Source of the DNA: CAZDBA01 sp964503615
GTDB taxonomy: Bacteria; Planctomycetota; Planctomycetia; Pirellulales; Pirellulaceae
Direction: 5' to 3'
DNA length: 35,840 nucleotides
Assembly: GCA_964503615.1 (NCBI GenBank)
Contig: CAZDBA010000030.1
Location: forward strand, 1-35,840
Part shown: piece by piece, positions 15,773 through 24,759 of the stretch
Layout: each line of letters starts with the position of its first letter
How positions within the stretch are numbered: the stretch's first letter is position 1
Translations under genes and position numbers: made by a program
The notes under the pieces: model-generated
What the model saw: the letters and a program-made list of their open reading frames with translations, nothing else
Database searches by the model: none
Told to the model about the DNA's origin: nothing

Positions 15773-17335
15773 ATGGTACGCATGGATGACACTTTAAACC
15801 GCACCGCACCTTTGAGTAGGTTCTTGCAACTTGTTTCGCCGGCTCGATTGCGAAGCGGGTTGGCCTTGGTCTGTTTTTGTTTTGTAGTGGTTTGCACCTC
15901 GTGTCAGTGGGGGAAAGCTCAGGAGCAACAGGGCTCGGCCGATTTGGCTGAAGAGCAAAGGATTTTGGCCGAGCAATATAAGCTGCTAGAGGAAAAGCTT
16001 TTTACGCTTTACGAATACGAGAAACTGTCCAACCCCGCTCGGAGCAAACTGCTGGAGAGAGCCTATACAAGCTCGCAGCGCAATCGCACCACAGAACAAT
16101 TGCAGCAGATCGTCCAGTTGCTCGCGACCGAACGACTAAAAGACGCGGAGAAAAATCAGTCCGCTGCGTTGGAGGATCTGAACGCCTTGCTGGTTTTACT
16201 GGAAAGCGAAAACCGTGGTAAGCGTGTTCGTGACGAGTTGGCAAAAAATCAAGAATATCTGGACGAGGTCAAACGGCTGCAACGAATACAAAAAGGGATT
16301 CGCGGGCAAGCAGAAAATGGACTTGAATCAAGCCGGTTGGAAACGTCCCAGCGCAAGCTTACAGATCGAACGCGGCAGTTGGACACCCAGATCGCTGGAG
16401 ATGAGGGAGGGAATAGCGAGCAAGCAAATTCCGGTGAACCTGGTCCGGGCTCGGATCCCAAAGGAGCTAAAACCGAAACTGAAACCGAAACGGAATCGGA
16501 ACAGGCAAACCCAGTCCGGAAGCGAATCCAAGCTGCGGAAGATCGGATGCAAAAGGCGCGAGAAGAGCTGGAGAATGCAAACCCGGGCCAGTCAATCGAA
16601 GAGATGCAAGCGGCAGAGGATGAACTAGCAGAAGCGATTAAAGAGTTGGAAGAGATCCTCAGGCAACTGCGAGAGGAAGAAGTCGAAAGAGTTTTGGCAT
16701 TGCTCGAAGGTCGGTTCCGTAAAATGCTGGAGCGGCAAATACGGGTCTTGGACACAACTCGCCGCTTGGACCAAGTCGACAAAGACGACAGACTGGCCGA
16801 GTTCGAAATCGAGGCAGGTAGGCTCTCGCTGGAAGAAAAAGCGATTGCTGGCGAAGCATCACGTGCGCTGTTGTTGTTGCGAGAGGACGGTTCCTCGGTC
16901 GCTTTTCCAAGTACGGTTGAGCAAATGCAATTGGACATGGAGCAGGTCGCAGCCCGATTGTCCGAAGCAAAAGTTGAGTCGATCACGCAAGGGATTATCG
17001 AAGACATTGTCGAATCGTTAGACGGAATGATCAACGCGTTGGTCCAAACGCAGCAAGACATGGATTCGTCGGAGTACCAAGCAGATTCTGGCCAAGCAGG
17101 TGAGCCAGGCGATCAACCTCTTGTGGATTCATTGTCCGAAATCAAAATGATCCGTGGATTACAGCAACAGATTCTTCGCCGGCACGAGCGTTACGCAAAA
17201 TTATTGGACGATCCAGACGACTTGCTGGGGGAAACTGATGATCCCGACATCCGTGCTGCGTTGGACCGTTTAAGCGAACGCCAAAAACAACTTAGCGAAA
17301 TCACCCGAGACATTGCGATTGGAAAAAACAAATGA
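15773..17335 (+). CDS. Exported coiled-coil protein
   Basis: A 520-residue protein of unknown function. The N-terminus has a hydrophobic export segment (about 27-45, LALVCFCFVVVCTSC); a lipobox ending at Cys45 is possible but imperfect. The rest is predicted almost wholly as charged helix, with heptad-like Leu spacing in KEEKLFTLYEYEKL-type and ELEEILRQLREEEVERVLAL-type segments. It is broken by a low-complexity acidic patch near residue 235 with alternating Glu/Thr. ATG codons at 15773 and 15782 are both usable. The gene lies 20 bases after its upstream neighbour, and its stop overlaps the next start by four bases (ATGA). It probably forms an envelope scaffold with neighbouring products, which is inference from composition and operon position. 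Confidence 0.78.
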   Translation: MVRMDDTLNRTAPLSRFLQLVSPARLRSGLALVCFCFVVVCTSCQWGKAQEQQGSADLAEEQRILAEQYKLLEEKLFTLYEYEKLSNPARSKLLERAYTSSQRNRTTEQLQQIVQLLATERLKDAEKNQSAALEDLNALLVLLESENRGKRVRDELAKNQEYLDEVKRLQRIQKGIRGQAENGLESSRLETSQRKLTDRTRQLDTQIAGDEGGNSEQANSGEPGPGSDPKGAKTETETETESEQANPVRKRIQAAEDRMQKAREELENANPGQSIEEMQAAEDELAEAIKELEEILRQLREEEVERVLALLEGRFRKMLERQIRVLDTTRRLDQVDKDDRLAEFEIEAGRLSLEEKAIAGEASRALLLLREDGSSVAFPSTVEQMQLDMEQVAARLSEAKVESITQGIIEDIVESLDGMINALVQTQQDMDSSEYQADSGQAGEPGDQPLVDSLSEIKMIRGLQQQILRRHERYAKLLDDPDDLLGETDDPDIRAALDRLSERQKQLSEITRDIAIGKNK

Positions 17336-18417
17336 GCCCATTCGCAAGTGCTGAAATTTGGAGTCGATTTCAGAAACCGGGGGCTTGGATCAAGTCGATC
17401 CTGGTTCTCGCCCTGTTACTGGCATGTTCGCAAAAAACGGCGGCCCAAGAAGAGCTTTCCGTAGAGGCATCGTGGGCTGTACCGACAGAAGCCAAGTTTG
17501 TTTCTGCCGTTTCAGATTGGCTGGATGAGATAAACGCGAGCGATGATATCCGCGGCCAGGTTCAGCAAACTTTTAACGACCAACGTTCACAGCCACAGCA
17601 AGCACACACCATCGACGAAATCATGGAGTTGATTTCGATTGCAGAGGACAACGTGCGGCCATTGCTGAATGCGATCAAGAGCGATTCGGGAACGATGATT
17701 TTGGCGGAGTACCAAAAGATGGCTTCCGAGAACGTTCTATCAGGTTTTGCAAAACGCCACACGGCTTTGCTTACGTTTCGTTGGTTGGTGCAAAACCGCT
17801 TGTACGATGAGAGCTTGGAGTTGCTGGAGCAGTCAAAGATCGGAACGGAAACCGTTTTGGATCCCGCGACTTTGTTGTTCTATCGCGGCACGGCACAACA
17901 TCAGCTTTTCCAACAGGAAGAAAGTGTTCATACGTTGGACCAATTGCTGGAGAACGAAGCGGAGATCCCTCGCCGATTTTCCGTGTTGGCGAATTTGATG
18001 AATGCAGATATTCAACAAGTGGAGTCCGATTCACTGGACGAGATCGCACGAATGATGTCCGACGTCGAGCGGCGTCAAAGGCTGTATCGAAGTGGCAAAC
18101 GGGTTCGAGAAGAAGAACAAGCTGTCATTCAAAAGCTGGACAAGATCATCGAAGAAATCGAGCAACAACAGCAACAGCAGCAACAGCAATCCGGAAACCA
18201 GCCTCCCAGCCAGCCTATGCAAAACAGCAGAAACGCCAAGGGTCGAGGCGCGGGAGATGTTAAGAACCGCAACGTCCAAGAAGGAGGCAGTTGGGGCAAC
18301 CTGCCCGCTGCACAACGAGCTGCGGCGTTGACAGAAATGACCGAAGACCTGCCGCCTCACTACCGAACGGTCATCGAGGCTTATTTCCGGAAACTGGCAA
18401 GCGAGCAAGACCAATAG
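17332..18417 (+). CDS. Exported helical protein with poly-Gln tract, possible lipoprotein
   Basis: A 361-residue protein of unknown function. Residues 20-37 are hydrophobic and end in LLLAC-SQK, a reasonable lipobox; cleavage after AAQ by signal peptidase I is the alternative. The mature part is helical with TPR-like spacing around residues 140-215 (LTFRWLVQNRLYDESLELLE, then YRGTAQHQLFQQEESVHTLD). Nine glutamines encoded by mixed CAA/CAG follow at about residue 280. A Gly/Asn/Arg-rich linker leads to a conserved-looking end (ALTEMTEDLPPHYRTVIEAYFRKLA). That end resembles a short C-terminal line seen in several planctomycete envelope proteins; this is from memory and unverified. Its ATG overlaps the upstream stop, indicating translational coupling. 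Confidence 0.75.
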   Translation: MSPFASAEIWSRFQKPGAWIKSILVLALLLACSQKTAAQEELSVEASWAVPTEAKFVSAVSDWLDEINASDDIRGQVQQTFNDQRSQPQQAHTIDEIMELISIAEDNVRPLLNAIKSDSGTMILAEYQKMASENVLSGFAKRHTALLTFRWLVQNRLYDESLELLEQSKIGTETVLDPATLLFYRGTAQHQLFQQEESVHTLDQLLENEAEIPRRFSVLANLMNADIQQVESDSLDEIARMMSDVERRQRLYRSGKRVREEEQAVIQKLDKIIEEIEQQQQQQQQQSGNQPPSQPMQNSRNAKGRGAGDVKNRNVQEGGSWGNLPAAQRAAALTEMTEDLPPHYRTVIEAYFRKLASEQDQ

Positions 18418-18537
18418 TTCATGCTGTGCCAAATCGTTGCAATATCGTCTTTTACGTCAGACATGCGAGCGGTTATGATTGAAGCAACGGCTCGTCGGAG
18501 TACGTTGGTGGTCTTTGGTTAATGGTAAAATGACAAG

Positions 18538-19830
18538 ATGACTAAGCTGGTCCTGGCACTACTACTTTCATGGTGTACGCAATCTGTTGATGCGCAGATT
18601 CGGGTGCAGGGACGAGATGGTCAGCAGTTGACGAGTTCGGCATTTCGATTTGCTCAAGATCGGATCTTGTTCGATCCTGCGCTGGAAATTGAAAATCCTG
18701 ATACGGCGACTACCGAAAATGTTGAGGCGATTGAGTTTTCTGAAATTTCGGAGTTGCAGTTCGGAGAGGATCGAGTCGAGTCGAGTCCAGCCAATTCGAT
18801 TCCAGCCAATTCGATTCAAATCCGCCTAGTCGATGGATCAACGATTTATGCCGCTCAAATCAAATCGGAAAATACAAGTTTGGTACTAACGTTGCCTGAT
18901 CAGTTGGAAGTGACTGTTGACAATCGCAATGTTGATTGGGTGCGGTTCGAACCGGCGGTGACGGATGAGCGTCAATGGATCGAACTGCTTGCCGAACGGC
19001 CCAAAAATGCAGACGCGTTGATCGTATCTCGCAAAGGTGAGCTCGATTATTTCGAAGGCGTGGTTGGCGAAGTTTCCGAAACGGTTGTGGAATTTTCGAC
19101 TCAAGATCGTTCGGCTGAAGTCAAACGGGAGAAATTGACTGGGCTGGTTTACTACCATGCGTCCGGTCGCGAACTTTCTGACATGGTGTGTGAACTTTCT
19201 ACGACCAGCGGAAGCAAGTTGGCGGTTCGCGAGTTAACAAGCGAAGCTGACAACTTGGCTGTGTCGTTGGTTTGCGGCGAGGTTTTAGCGTTGCCGCTTT
19301 TGCGTTGCAAAGAATGCGATTTTCGCACAGGTCGCGAGTTCTACCTGAGCGATGCGCCTCCTGCGACTCTGGACTGGAATCCCTTGGTCGCCAACAAAAC
19401 ACTAGAAGCAACTTTGCGACGAATGAAATTGCCCAAGCTGAACCAAACATACGGCGGTAAAAGACTCTCGCTTCGGTTTTACGATCCACTGGGCGTGAAT
19501 GGAAGCAACCAGATTCGAGAGTTCAATCGAGGCATCGCGGCAGTCGGTGGTTCCCGTTTGGTTTTCGTTTTGGAAAACCGGTACCGACATTTGACCGGCT
19601 TGGTCGGATTCTCACCAACTGCCAGTAGCGATGGCGCCGTAAATCTGCGAATCCATGGCGACGGAGAGATATTGCACGAATCCGTACTGGAAAATTCGCC
19701 AGCTACCGATCCGATCGAATTGGATCTGAGTGTTGATGGTGTACAACGCCTGACGATCGAAGTGGATTACCATGACCGTCGTAGCATCGGAGACCTTTTG
19801 CACTTTTGCGACCTCAAGGTGTCAAAATAG
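18538..19830 (+). CDS. Secreted NPCBM-domain protein
   Basis: A 430-residue exported protein. Residues 1-19 form a signal peptide (cleavage near VDA-QIR). Residues 20-265 contain three repeats of a small beta unit with lines such as IRLVDGSTIYAAQIKSENTS and LTGLVYYHASGRELSD, common in planctomycete proteins that precede an NPCBM domain. Residues about 285-430 look like NPCBM, a galactose-binding-like beta-sandwich thought to bind carbohydrate; key lines are RGIAAVGGSRLVFVLENRYR, LTGLVGFSPTASSDGAVNLR and RLTIEVDYHDR. The domain call is by pattern. A 120-base gap precedes the gene, so it could have its own promoter; TAAAAT near 18528 is a weak -10 candidate. Its stop abuts the start of the HtrA-like gene (TAGATG). 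It may present a glycan target to the proteases, which is speculative. Confidence 0.75.
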   Translation: MTKLVLALLLSWCTQSVDAQIRVQGRDGQQLTSSAFRFAQDRILFDPALEIENPDTATTENVEAIEFSEISELQFGEDRVESSPANSIPANSIQIRLVDGSTIYAAQIKSENTSLVLTLPDQLEVTVDNRNVDWVRFEPAVTDERQWIELLAERPKNADALIVSRKGELDYFEGVVGEVSETVVEFSTQDRSAEVKREKLTGLVYYHASGRELSDMVCELSTTSGSKLAVRELTSEADNLAVSLVCGEVLALPLLRCKECDFRTGREFYLSDAPPATLDWNPLVANKTLEATLRRMKLPKLNQTYGGKRLSLRFYDPLGVNGSNQIREFNRGIAAVGGSRLVFVLENRYRHLTGLVGFSPTASSDGAVNLRIHGDGEILHESVLENSPATDPIELDLSVDGVQRLTIEVDYHDRRSIGDLLHFCDLKVSK

Positions 19831-21600
19831 ATGGATGTTCATCGGACGAACAACGCTTGGAGCATCGTCGTTTCCTTTATCAGCAGGGCTGCTTTAGCGA
19901 TAGTTGGCATGTTGCTGCTTGCTCCGCAGATCTCGATGGCTTGCACCCCACAAACCGTAGAAGAAATCGAAGCGGCGCGAATCGAAGCGATCGCACGAGC
20001 CAAACGCTCAGCGGTTTGTGTGTTTGGACCTGAAGGACAAGGCGGTGGTTCCGGGGTCGTCATCACACCGGACGGCTACACACTTACGAATTACCACGTC
20101 GTGCAAGGTAGCGGGAATTTCATAAAGTGCAGCATGCCGGATGGAGTGCTCTATGACTCTGTATTAGTCGGGATTGATCCGGTAGGCGACGTTGCGTTGA
20201 TCAAACTGTTGGGCCGTGACGATTTCCCGATCGCAGAAATGGCGGACAGTGACCAAGTCAAACAAGGCGATTCGTGCTTTGCGGTTGGGAATCCCTTTCT
20301 TTTGGCAACCGACTTTCAGCCCACAGTCAGTTGGGGAATCGTGTCCGGTGTTCATCGTTATCAATATCCTGCCGGGACGCTTTTGGAATATGCAGATTGT
20401 ATCCAAACGGACGCAGCCATTAATCCTGGCAATTCGGGCGGGCCGCTTTTCAACGCAACTGGGCGACTGATTGGAATCAATGGGCGTGGTTCATTTGAAA
20501 AACGAGGGCGAGTCAACGTTGGGGTAGGCTATGCCATTTCGATTAACCAGATCAACAACTTCATGGATCACCTTCGCAGTGGACAGATTGTGGATCACGC
20601 GACTTTGGGAGCAACCGTTGCATCGGGCGATGACTCCAAAGTTGTCATTACCAACATTCTCGAGTCGTCGGATGCCTATCGACGTGGGCTACGATTTGAT
20701 GACCAGATTATGAGCTTTTCCGGTAGGAAAATCGGCACAGTGAATCAGTTCAAAAACGTACTTGGCATTTTCCCTAAAGGCTGGAGAGTTCCGATCGAAT
20801 ACCAAAGGGAAGGGCAACGGTATCAGATTGTTACGCGACTCGCCGGAGTCCACGGACAAGGCGAACTGGCCAAAATGCTCGATCCCTCCAATGGCCTTGA
20901 CCAGCAAGAAGAACCAAACAAATCTCCCGACGCGGACGACTCAAAGCAATCACCGCTTGAAAAGAAAAACAAATGGGCGCATCTGCACGAATCGAAACCG
21001 GGCTACGCTAACTATTATTTCAATCGCCAGTTGCAAGAGCAAGTTTGGGACAGGTTCCACAACTCTCTGAACGCCGAACAGATTGAAAAGAAGTGGACGA
21101 TCACGGGAACTTTGGAAAACAAACAACCATTTCAAATCGTGTTGAACAACAAAGTTTCGGGCATAAAACTGGACGGCAAATCGTTCGTATTGGACACAAC
21201 CGATGAAATGGCTGAGCAACCGGTTCCGCCGAATTCGGGCGGGCTTTTGTTGGCCTTGCATCTTTGGCGGAAAATGTTGGTTGAGCAACCCGAAGGATAC
21301 GGCAACGTTTCTTACGAAGGCGGATTGCCGATCGTCGAGCAGGGAACACGCAACCACGTGTTAACAGCTACGATCGGTTTGGTTGAGACTCGGTTCTTTT
21401 TTGATCAGCAAACAGGCATACTCGCTCGAATCGAATCTGCGACGGATGTGAGTGTCGATCCATGCATTATTGACTTTGATGGTTATCAGAATGTGGATGG
21501 ATGCCTAATGCCGACCAAATTGACGACTCGTTATGCGAACCAACCGCCCAAGGTGTTGCAAATCGAGAGCGTGGGATTCTCGTCGACGGAGTTGCCATGA
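19831..21600 (+). CDS. HtrA/Deg-like trypsin-fold serine protease with PDZ domain, catalytic triad intact
   Basis: A 589-residue exported S1C-type protease. The signal segment is at about 14-37. The trypsin fold follows, with His89 in TNYHVV, Asp120 in GDVALIK and Ser202 in GNSGGPL, all in canonical order. A PDZ domain lies at about 255-335 (VVITNILESSDAYRRGLRFDDQI). After a charged linker of about 45 residues, a C-terminal domain of about 200 residues (380-589) is beta-rich and of unknown family. It has lines such as GLVETRFFFDQQTGILARIE and MPTKLTTRYANQPPKVLQIE that resemble LolA/LolB-like lipoprotein-binding folds found as secreted planctomycete domains. Deg proteases cut or hold misfolded envelope proteins. 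The gene starts one base after its upstream neighbour's stop and overlaps the next gene by ATGA. It is the only active member of the three paralogues here. Confidence 0.9.
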   Translation: MDVHRTNNAWSIVVSFISRAALAIVGMLLLAPQISMACTPQTVEEIEAARIEAIARAKRSAVCVFGPEGQGGGSGVVITPDGYTLTNYHVVQGSGNFIKCSMPDGVLYDSVLVGIDPVGDVALIKLLGRDDFPIAEMADSDQVKQGDSCFAVGNPFLLATDFQPTVSWGIVSGVHRYQYPAGTLLEYADCIQTDAAINPGNSGGPLFNATGRLIGINGRGSFEKRGRVNVGVGYAISINQINNFMDHLRSGQIVDHATLGATVASGDDSKVVITNILESSDAYRRGLRFDDQIMSFSGRKIGTVNQFKNVLGIFPKGWRVPIEYQREGQRYQIVTRLAGVHGQGELAKMLDPSNGLDQQEEPNKSPDADDSKQSPLEKKNKWAHLHESKPGYANYYFNRQLQEQVWDRFHNSLNAEQIEKKWTITGTLENKQPFQIVLNNKVSGIKLDGKSFVLDTTDEMAEQPVPPNSGGLLLALHLWRKMLVEQPEGYGNVSYEGGLPIVEQGTRNHVLTATIGLVETRFFFDQQTGILARIESATDVSVDPCIIDFDGYQNVDGCLMPTKLTTRYANQPPKVLQIESVGFSSTELP

Positions 21601-22616
21601 GTCGAATAAGATCAGCCGTTCTGTCCTTGGCATGGGTGTTGTTTGTGACAACGCTCGCCCTACCCTGTCGTAACGTTCGCGCCCAAGCTGACATTCACCA
21701 GACGATTGCAACTTCACAACCCAAACTGGTAAAAATCAATGGTAGCGGTGGCTATCGAGGATTGGAAAGCTACCAAAGCGGCTTCATCGTTTCCGAAGAC
21801 GGTTACATCGTTACGGCTTGGAGCTACGTATTGGATAGCACAACAACCGTAACTTTGAACGACGGTAATCAGTACCAGTCGGAGTTGATTGGGTACGATC
21901 CGCGTGTCGAGATCGCCTTGCTGAAAATTGATGCAAAGGGATTAGAGTTTTTCAACTTGGATTCAGCAGCCCAGCCCCAAATCGGCTCACGAGTGTTGGC
22001 GTTTTGCAACCTGTATGGCGTGGCGACGGGTGATGAACAGGTGAGTGTTTTACACGGTGTGGTTTCGGCTAAAACAAAACTCGCCGCACGAAAAGGCGCC
22101 CACAAGTCTACGTATCAAGACGACGTGTACATTCTTGATGCAATGACGAACAATCCGGGCGCGGCGGGTGGAGCCGTTACCGACCAAGCTGGGCAGCTGA
22201 TTGGGTTTATCGGGAAAGAAGTCCGAGATAGCCGCAACAACATGTGGCTGAATTTTGCGATCCCGATCAGCCGAATCGCGAGTTCGGTCGAAGCGATTCG
22301 AACGGGAAAAGAATTTGCCAGCGAGCGAGAACAGCGACTACCATCGGAACCGATGACGTTGAAGTTGATCGGTATTGGACTGGTACCCGATGTCGTTGCC
22401 CGCACGCCTCCCTATTTGGACCGTATTTTGTCTGGCACTGCTGCTGAGCAGGCAGGATTGCGCCCCGACGACTTGATTGTTGAGGTCAACGGTCAAATCG
22501 TGGCTTCTCAAAACGAACTGGATCGCATTCTGAAAACTTGCGACCGAGACGTTGCGATCCAGCTGACCATACAGCGAGATTCGGAATTCGTAACGGTGAC
22601 TCTGCGACCGAAATGA
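21597..22616 (+). CDS. Catalytically dead HtrA-like protein with PDZ domain
   Basis: A 339-residue exported protein; the ATG at 21597 overlaps the upstream stop. A signal peptide covers 1-30 (cleavage near VRA-QAD). The trypsin fold is recognisable from SGFIVSEDGYIVTAW, VEIALLKI and GAAGGAV, but all three catalytic positions are changed. The His position in DGYTLTNYH is Ser76, the Asp of GDVAL is Glu105, and the Ser of GNSGG is Ala in GAAGG (about 190). The frame is open and the signal peptide and PDZ domain (about 250-335, RILSGTAAEQAGLRPDDLIV) are intact. It is therefore an inactive paralogue kept by selection rather than a pseudogene. A regulatory or adaptor role for the active protease encoded just upstream is inferred from the coupling. 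Confidence 0.9.
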   Translation: MSRIRSAVLSLAWVLFVTTLALPCRNVRAQADIHQTIATSQPKLVKINGSGGYRGLESYQSGFIVSEDGYIVTAWSYVLDSTTTVTLNDGNQYQSELIGYDPRVEIALLKIDAKGLEFFNLDSAAQPQIGSRVLAFCNLYGVATGDEQVSVLHGVVSAKTKLAARKGAHKSTYQDDVYILDAMTNNPGAAGGAVTDQAGQLIGFIGKEVRDSRNNMWLNFAIPISRIASSVEAIRTGKEFASEREQRLPSEPMTLKLIGIGLVPDVVARTPPYLDRILSGTAAEQAGLRPDDLIVEVNGQIVASQNELDRILKTCDRDVAIQLTIQRDSEFVTVTLRPK

Positions 22617-24583
22617 CGGAAAGCCTGATGAGAAGCAAATTGATGCAATCTGAAATCAGATCCAATGCCAATTTTTCCTGGCAACGGTTGCTTGCTGCGC
22701 TGGGAATCTTTTTTTTGCTGAACACTGAATGTATTGGACAACAACGAGACCTAATGGCGGATGCAGTTCGTGCTGCGGTTGAATCTGCCAGTCGATACGT
22801 TGTTCAGATCGAAACGATTGGCGGGCTAGAACAGGTCGACGGAGTGCAAACCGGATCAGGGCCCAGTACTGGCGTCATTGTTTCGGAGGATGGCTACATC
22901 TTGTCCAGCAGCACGAACCTTGCTCATCAACCGAGTAGTGTATTCGTACGAATCGGCGCAGGGAACCGAATGCCAGCCGAGGTGGTGGCCCGAGACAAAA
23001 GTCGAAACTTGGTTCTTCTAAAAGTAAAAACGTCGGAACGCTTACCCGTCCCTGAGACAGGTGCTCGAAAAGATTTAAAGGTAGGCCAAACTGCGATCGC
23101 TTTGGGGAAATCGTACGATTCGCAGAATTGCAACGTCTCGTTGGGAATCATCAGCGCAAAGGATCGCATCTGGGGGCGAGCCATTCAAACGGATGCAAAA
23201 ATCTCGCCGAACAATTATGGCGGCCCGTTGATCGATTTGCAGGGGCGCGTGCTGGGAATCCTGGTCCCGCTTGCGATGGACAGCGAAGCAGATTTGGCTG
23301 GGACCGATTGGTACGACTCCGGAATCGGGTTTGCTGTTCCGCTGGACGAAATCATGAGCCGCATGGATGATCTAAAAACGGGCACCAATTTGCGAGCGGG
23401 CAAGATGGGCGTCGTTTTACAAGGGGCCGACATCTACGCCGATCCTGCAATCGTTGCAGTTTGTGCAGGAGGTTCTCCAGCAGCCGAGGCGGGGTTGCGA
23501 GTCGATGACGAAATCGTACAAGTCAATTCGAATGAGATTAATAGACAAGCCCAGTTGAAGCATGTAATTGGTCCACTGTACGCGGGCGATGCAGTAGAGC
23601 TTGAGTTGTTGCGCGGCGAAAAACGGTTAACGATCAAGTTTGATCTGGTGGCAGAAGTCGATCCGTTCCAGCCGGTTCAATTGGGTTTGATTCCAGGCAC
23701 AACAGGAATGCAAATAGGCCACGTAATAGAAAATGGCCCCGCGGCTGTTGCGGGAGTTAAGCCTGACGACGAATTGGTTTCGGTACTCGATGAAACGGTC
23801 GACTCATGGGACCAAGTACGCCAATTGATGTGGAGCCGATTGCCGGGCCAATCCGTACCGATCGGTGTTATGCGAAACGGTAGAAAGCTTGAATTTGAGC
23901 TCGTGCTTACCCCAATGTCAGCACTGATCGACGAGCAGTTCGCAAGCAACAAAAAGACAAATACAGTAACTGGCAAATGTATCAAGCGAGCTGTGTCGCT
24001 TACCGAATTTGAAAATCGTTGTTTTGCGATCGTGCCTGAGCAACTGGACACGAATTCGAATCCTTCGCTTCTGGTTTGGTTGGCCCCGCCGGGCAAAATA
24101 GAGGAAGCTCGCCTGATGCAACTCTGGCAAACTGCTTGCTTAGATCGAAATATGATCGTGCTTGTTCCCCAACCCAGTGATGCCAAGAAATGGGAACCTG
24201 ACGAATCAGAGTTCGTTCGAAACGTAACGTTATTAATGCAGCGAGATTACCAATTGGACGAAAACCGAATTGCGATCGGCGGTTCAGGAACCGGGGGCGC
24301 GATGGCTTGTTTGGTGGCGAAAGAGTTTCGTAGTTTGTATCGCGGCTTGATCGTTGTCGACTCGCTGATTCCGGATAGCTTTGAAACGCTGGAGAGTACA
24401 ACGCAGTCGCTGCTAATTCTTGCAGCAGCGAGTGAACAGTTTGAAGAAGCGGAGCAACTTGCAGAACAGATCGACAAACTAAGGCGCGCGTTTATTCCAG
24501 CGGCTCTCGAGAGCGGAGTTGACTCACTGGAAAAGTGGGTGCCAAGGCTGGCAGCCTGGATCGATGCCTTGAATCGTATTTAG
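22613..24583 (+). CDS. Catalytically dead HtrA-like protein with two PDZ domains and an alpha/beta-hydrolase-like domain
   Basis: A 656-residue exported protein; the ATG at 22613 overlaps the upstream stop (ATGA). A hydrophobic export segment is at about 24-42. The trypsin-fold part (50-255) has Thr101 at the His position (DGYILSSST), Asn132 at the Asp position (SRNLVLLKV) and Tyr202 at the Ser position (NNYGGPL), so it cannot act as a serine protease. Two PDZ domains follow at about 265-345 and 352-435. Residues about 465-656 resemble a polyester-depolymerase-type alpha/beta hydrolase: LLVWLAPPG, MIVLVPQPSDAKKWEPDE, NRIAIGGSGTGGAMA and LLILAAASEQF. Aligned on GGAMA, the usual GxSxGG reads GSGTGG, which puts Gly where the nucleophile should be. 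That domain may be inactive too. Dead protease, PDZ pair and hydrolase in one chain is unusual. A scaffold role is inferred. Confidence 0.88.
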   Translation: MTESLMRSKLMQSEIRSNANFSWQRLLAALGIFFLLNTECIGQQRDLMADAVRAAVESASRYVVQIETIGGLEQVDGVQTGSGPSTGVIVSEDGYILSSSTNLAHQPSSVFVRIGAGNRMPAEVVARDKSRNLVLLKVKTSERLPVPETGARKDLKVGQTAIALGKSYDSQNCNVSLGIISAKDRIWGRAIQTDAKISPNNYGGPLIDLQGRVLGILVPLAMDSEADLAGTDWYDSGIGFAVPLDEIMSRMDDLKTGTNLRAGKMGVVLQGADIYADPAIVAVCAGGSPAAEAGLRVDDEIVQVNSNEINRQAQLKHVIGPLYAGDAVELELLRGEKRLTIKFDLVAEVDPFQPVQLGLIPGTTGMQIGHVIENGPAAVAGVKPDDELVSVLDETVDSWDQVRQLMWSRLPGQSVPIGVMRNGRKLEFELVLTPMSALIDEQFASNKKTNTVTGKCIKRAVSLTEFENRCFAIVPEQLDTNSNPSLLVWLAPPGKIEEARLMQLWQTACLDRNMIVLVPQPSDAKKWEPDESEFVRNVTLLMQRDYQLDENRIAIGGSGTGGAMACLVAKEFRSLYRGLIVVDSLIPDSFETLESTTQSLLILAAASEQFEEAEQLAEQIDKLRRAFIPAALESGVDSLEKWVPRLAAWIDALNRI

Positions 24584-24592
24584 GAAAACCAA

Positions 24593-24652
24593 TAGTGGAC
24601 TTCGCCAGAAGTCCGTTCATCTGGGAAGAAGGAATTCTGGCGAATCCCACTA
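24593..24652. repeat. Palindromic intergenic element between convergent genes
   Basis: TAGTGGACTTCGCCAGAA (24593-24610) and TTCTGGCGAATCCCACTA (24635-24652) form 18-base arms with two mismatches around a 24-base centre. The element lies between the end of the protease operon and the end of the M56 gene, where it could block read-through from both sides. The arm sequence resembles a dispersed repeat I associate with planctomycete genomes, unverified. No T run follows either arm. The rest of the gap to 24759 holds no gene I can support. Confidence 0.65.
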
Positions 24653-24759
24653 CGACCAGACGACAAAAAAGAAGTCGGCTTAACCACAGTCAACTTGTAT
24701 CGCTATATCAATTTCTTGACCGACTATATCCTCAAGACGTTCCTGAGCTTGTTCGTTGG

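Noticed and set aside
16249..17061. 270-codon minus-strand Ser-rich frame
   Set aside because: It is antisense to a Glu/Gln-rich coiled-coil gene in an operon with overlapping neighbours.
21597..24583. Treating the two triad-less HtrA paralogues as pseudogenes
   Set aside because: Both keep full-length open frames, signal peptides, PDZ domains and overlapping start/stop coupling, which decay would not preserve.
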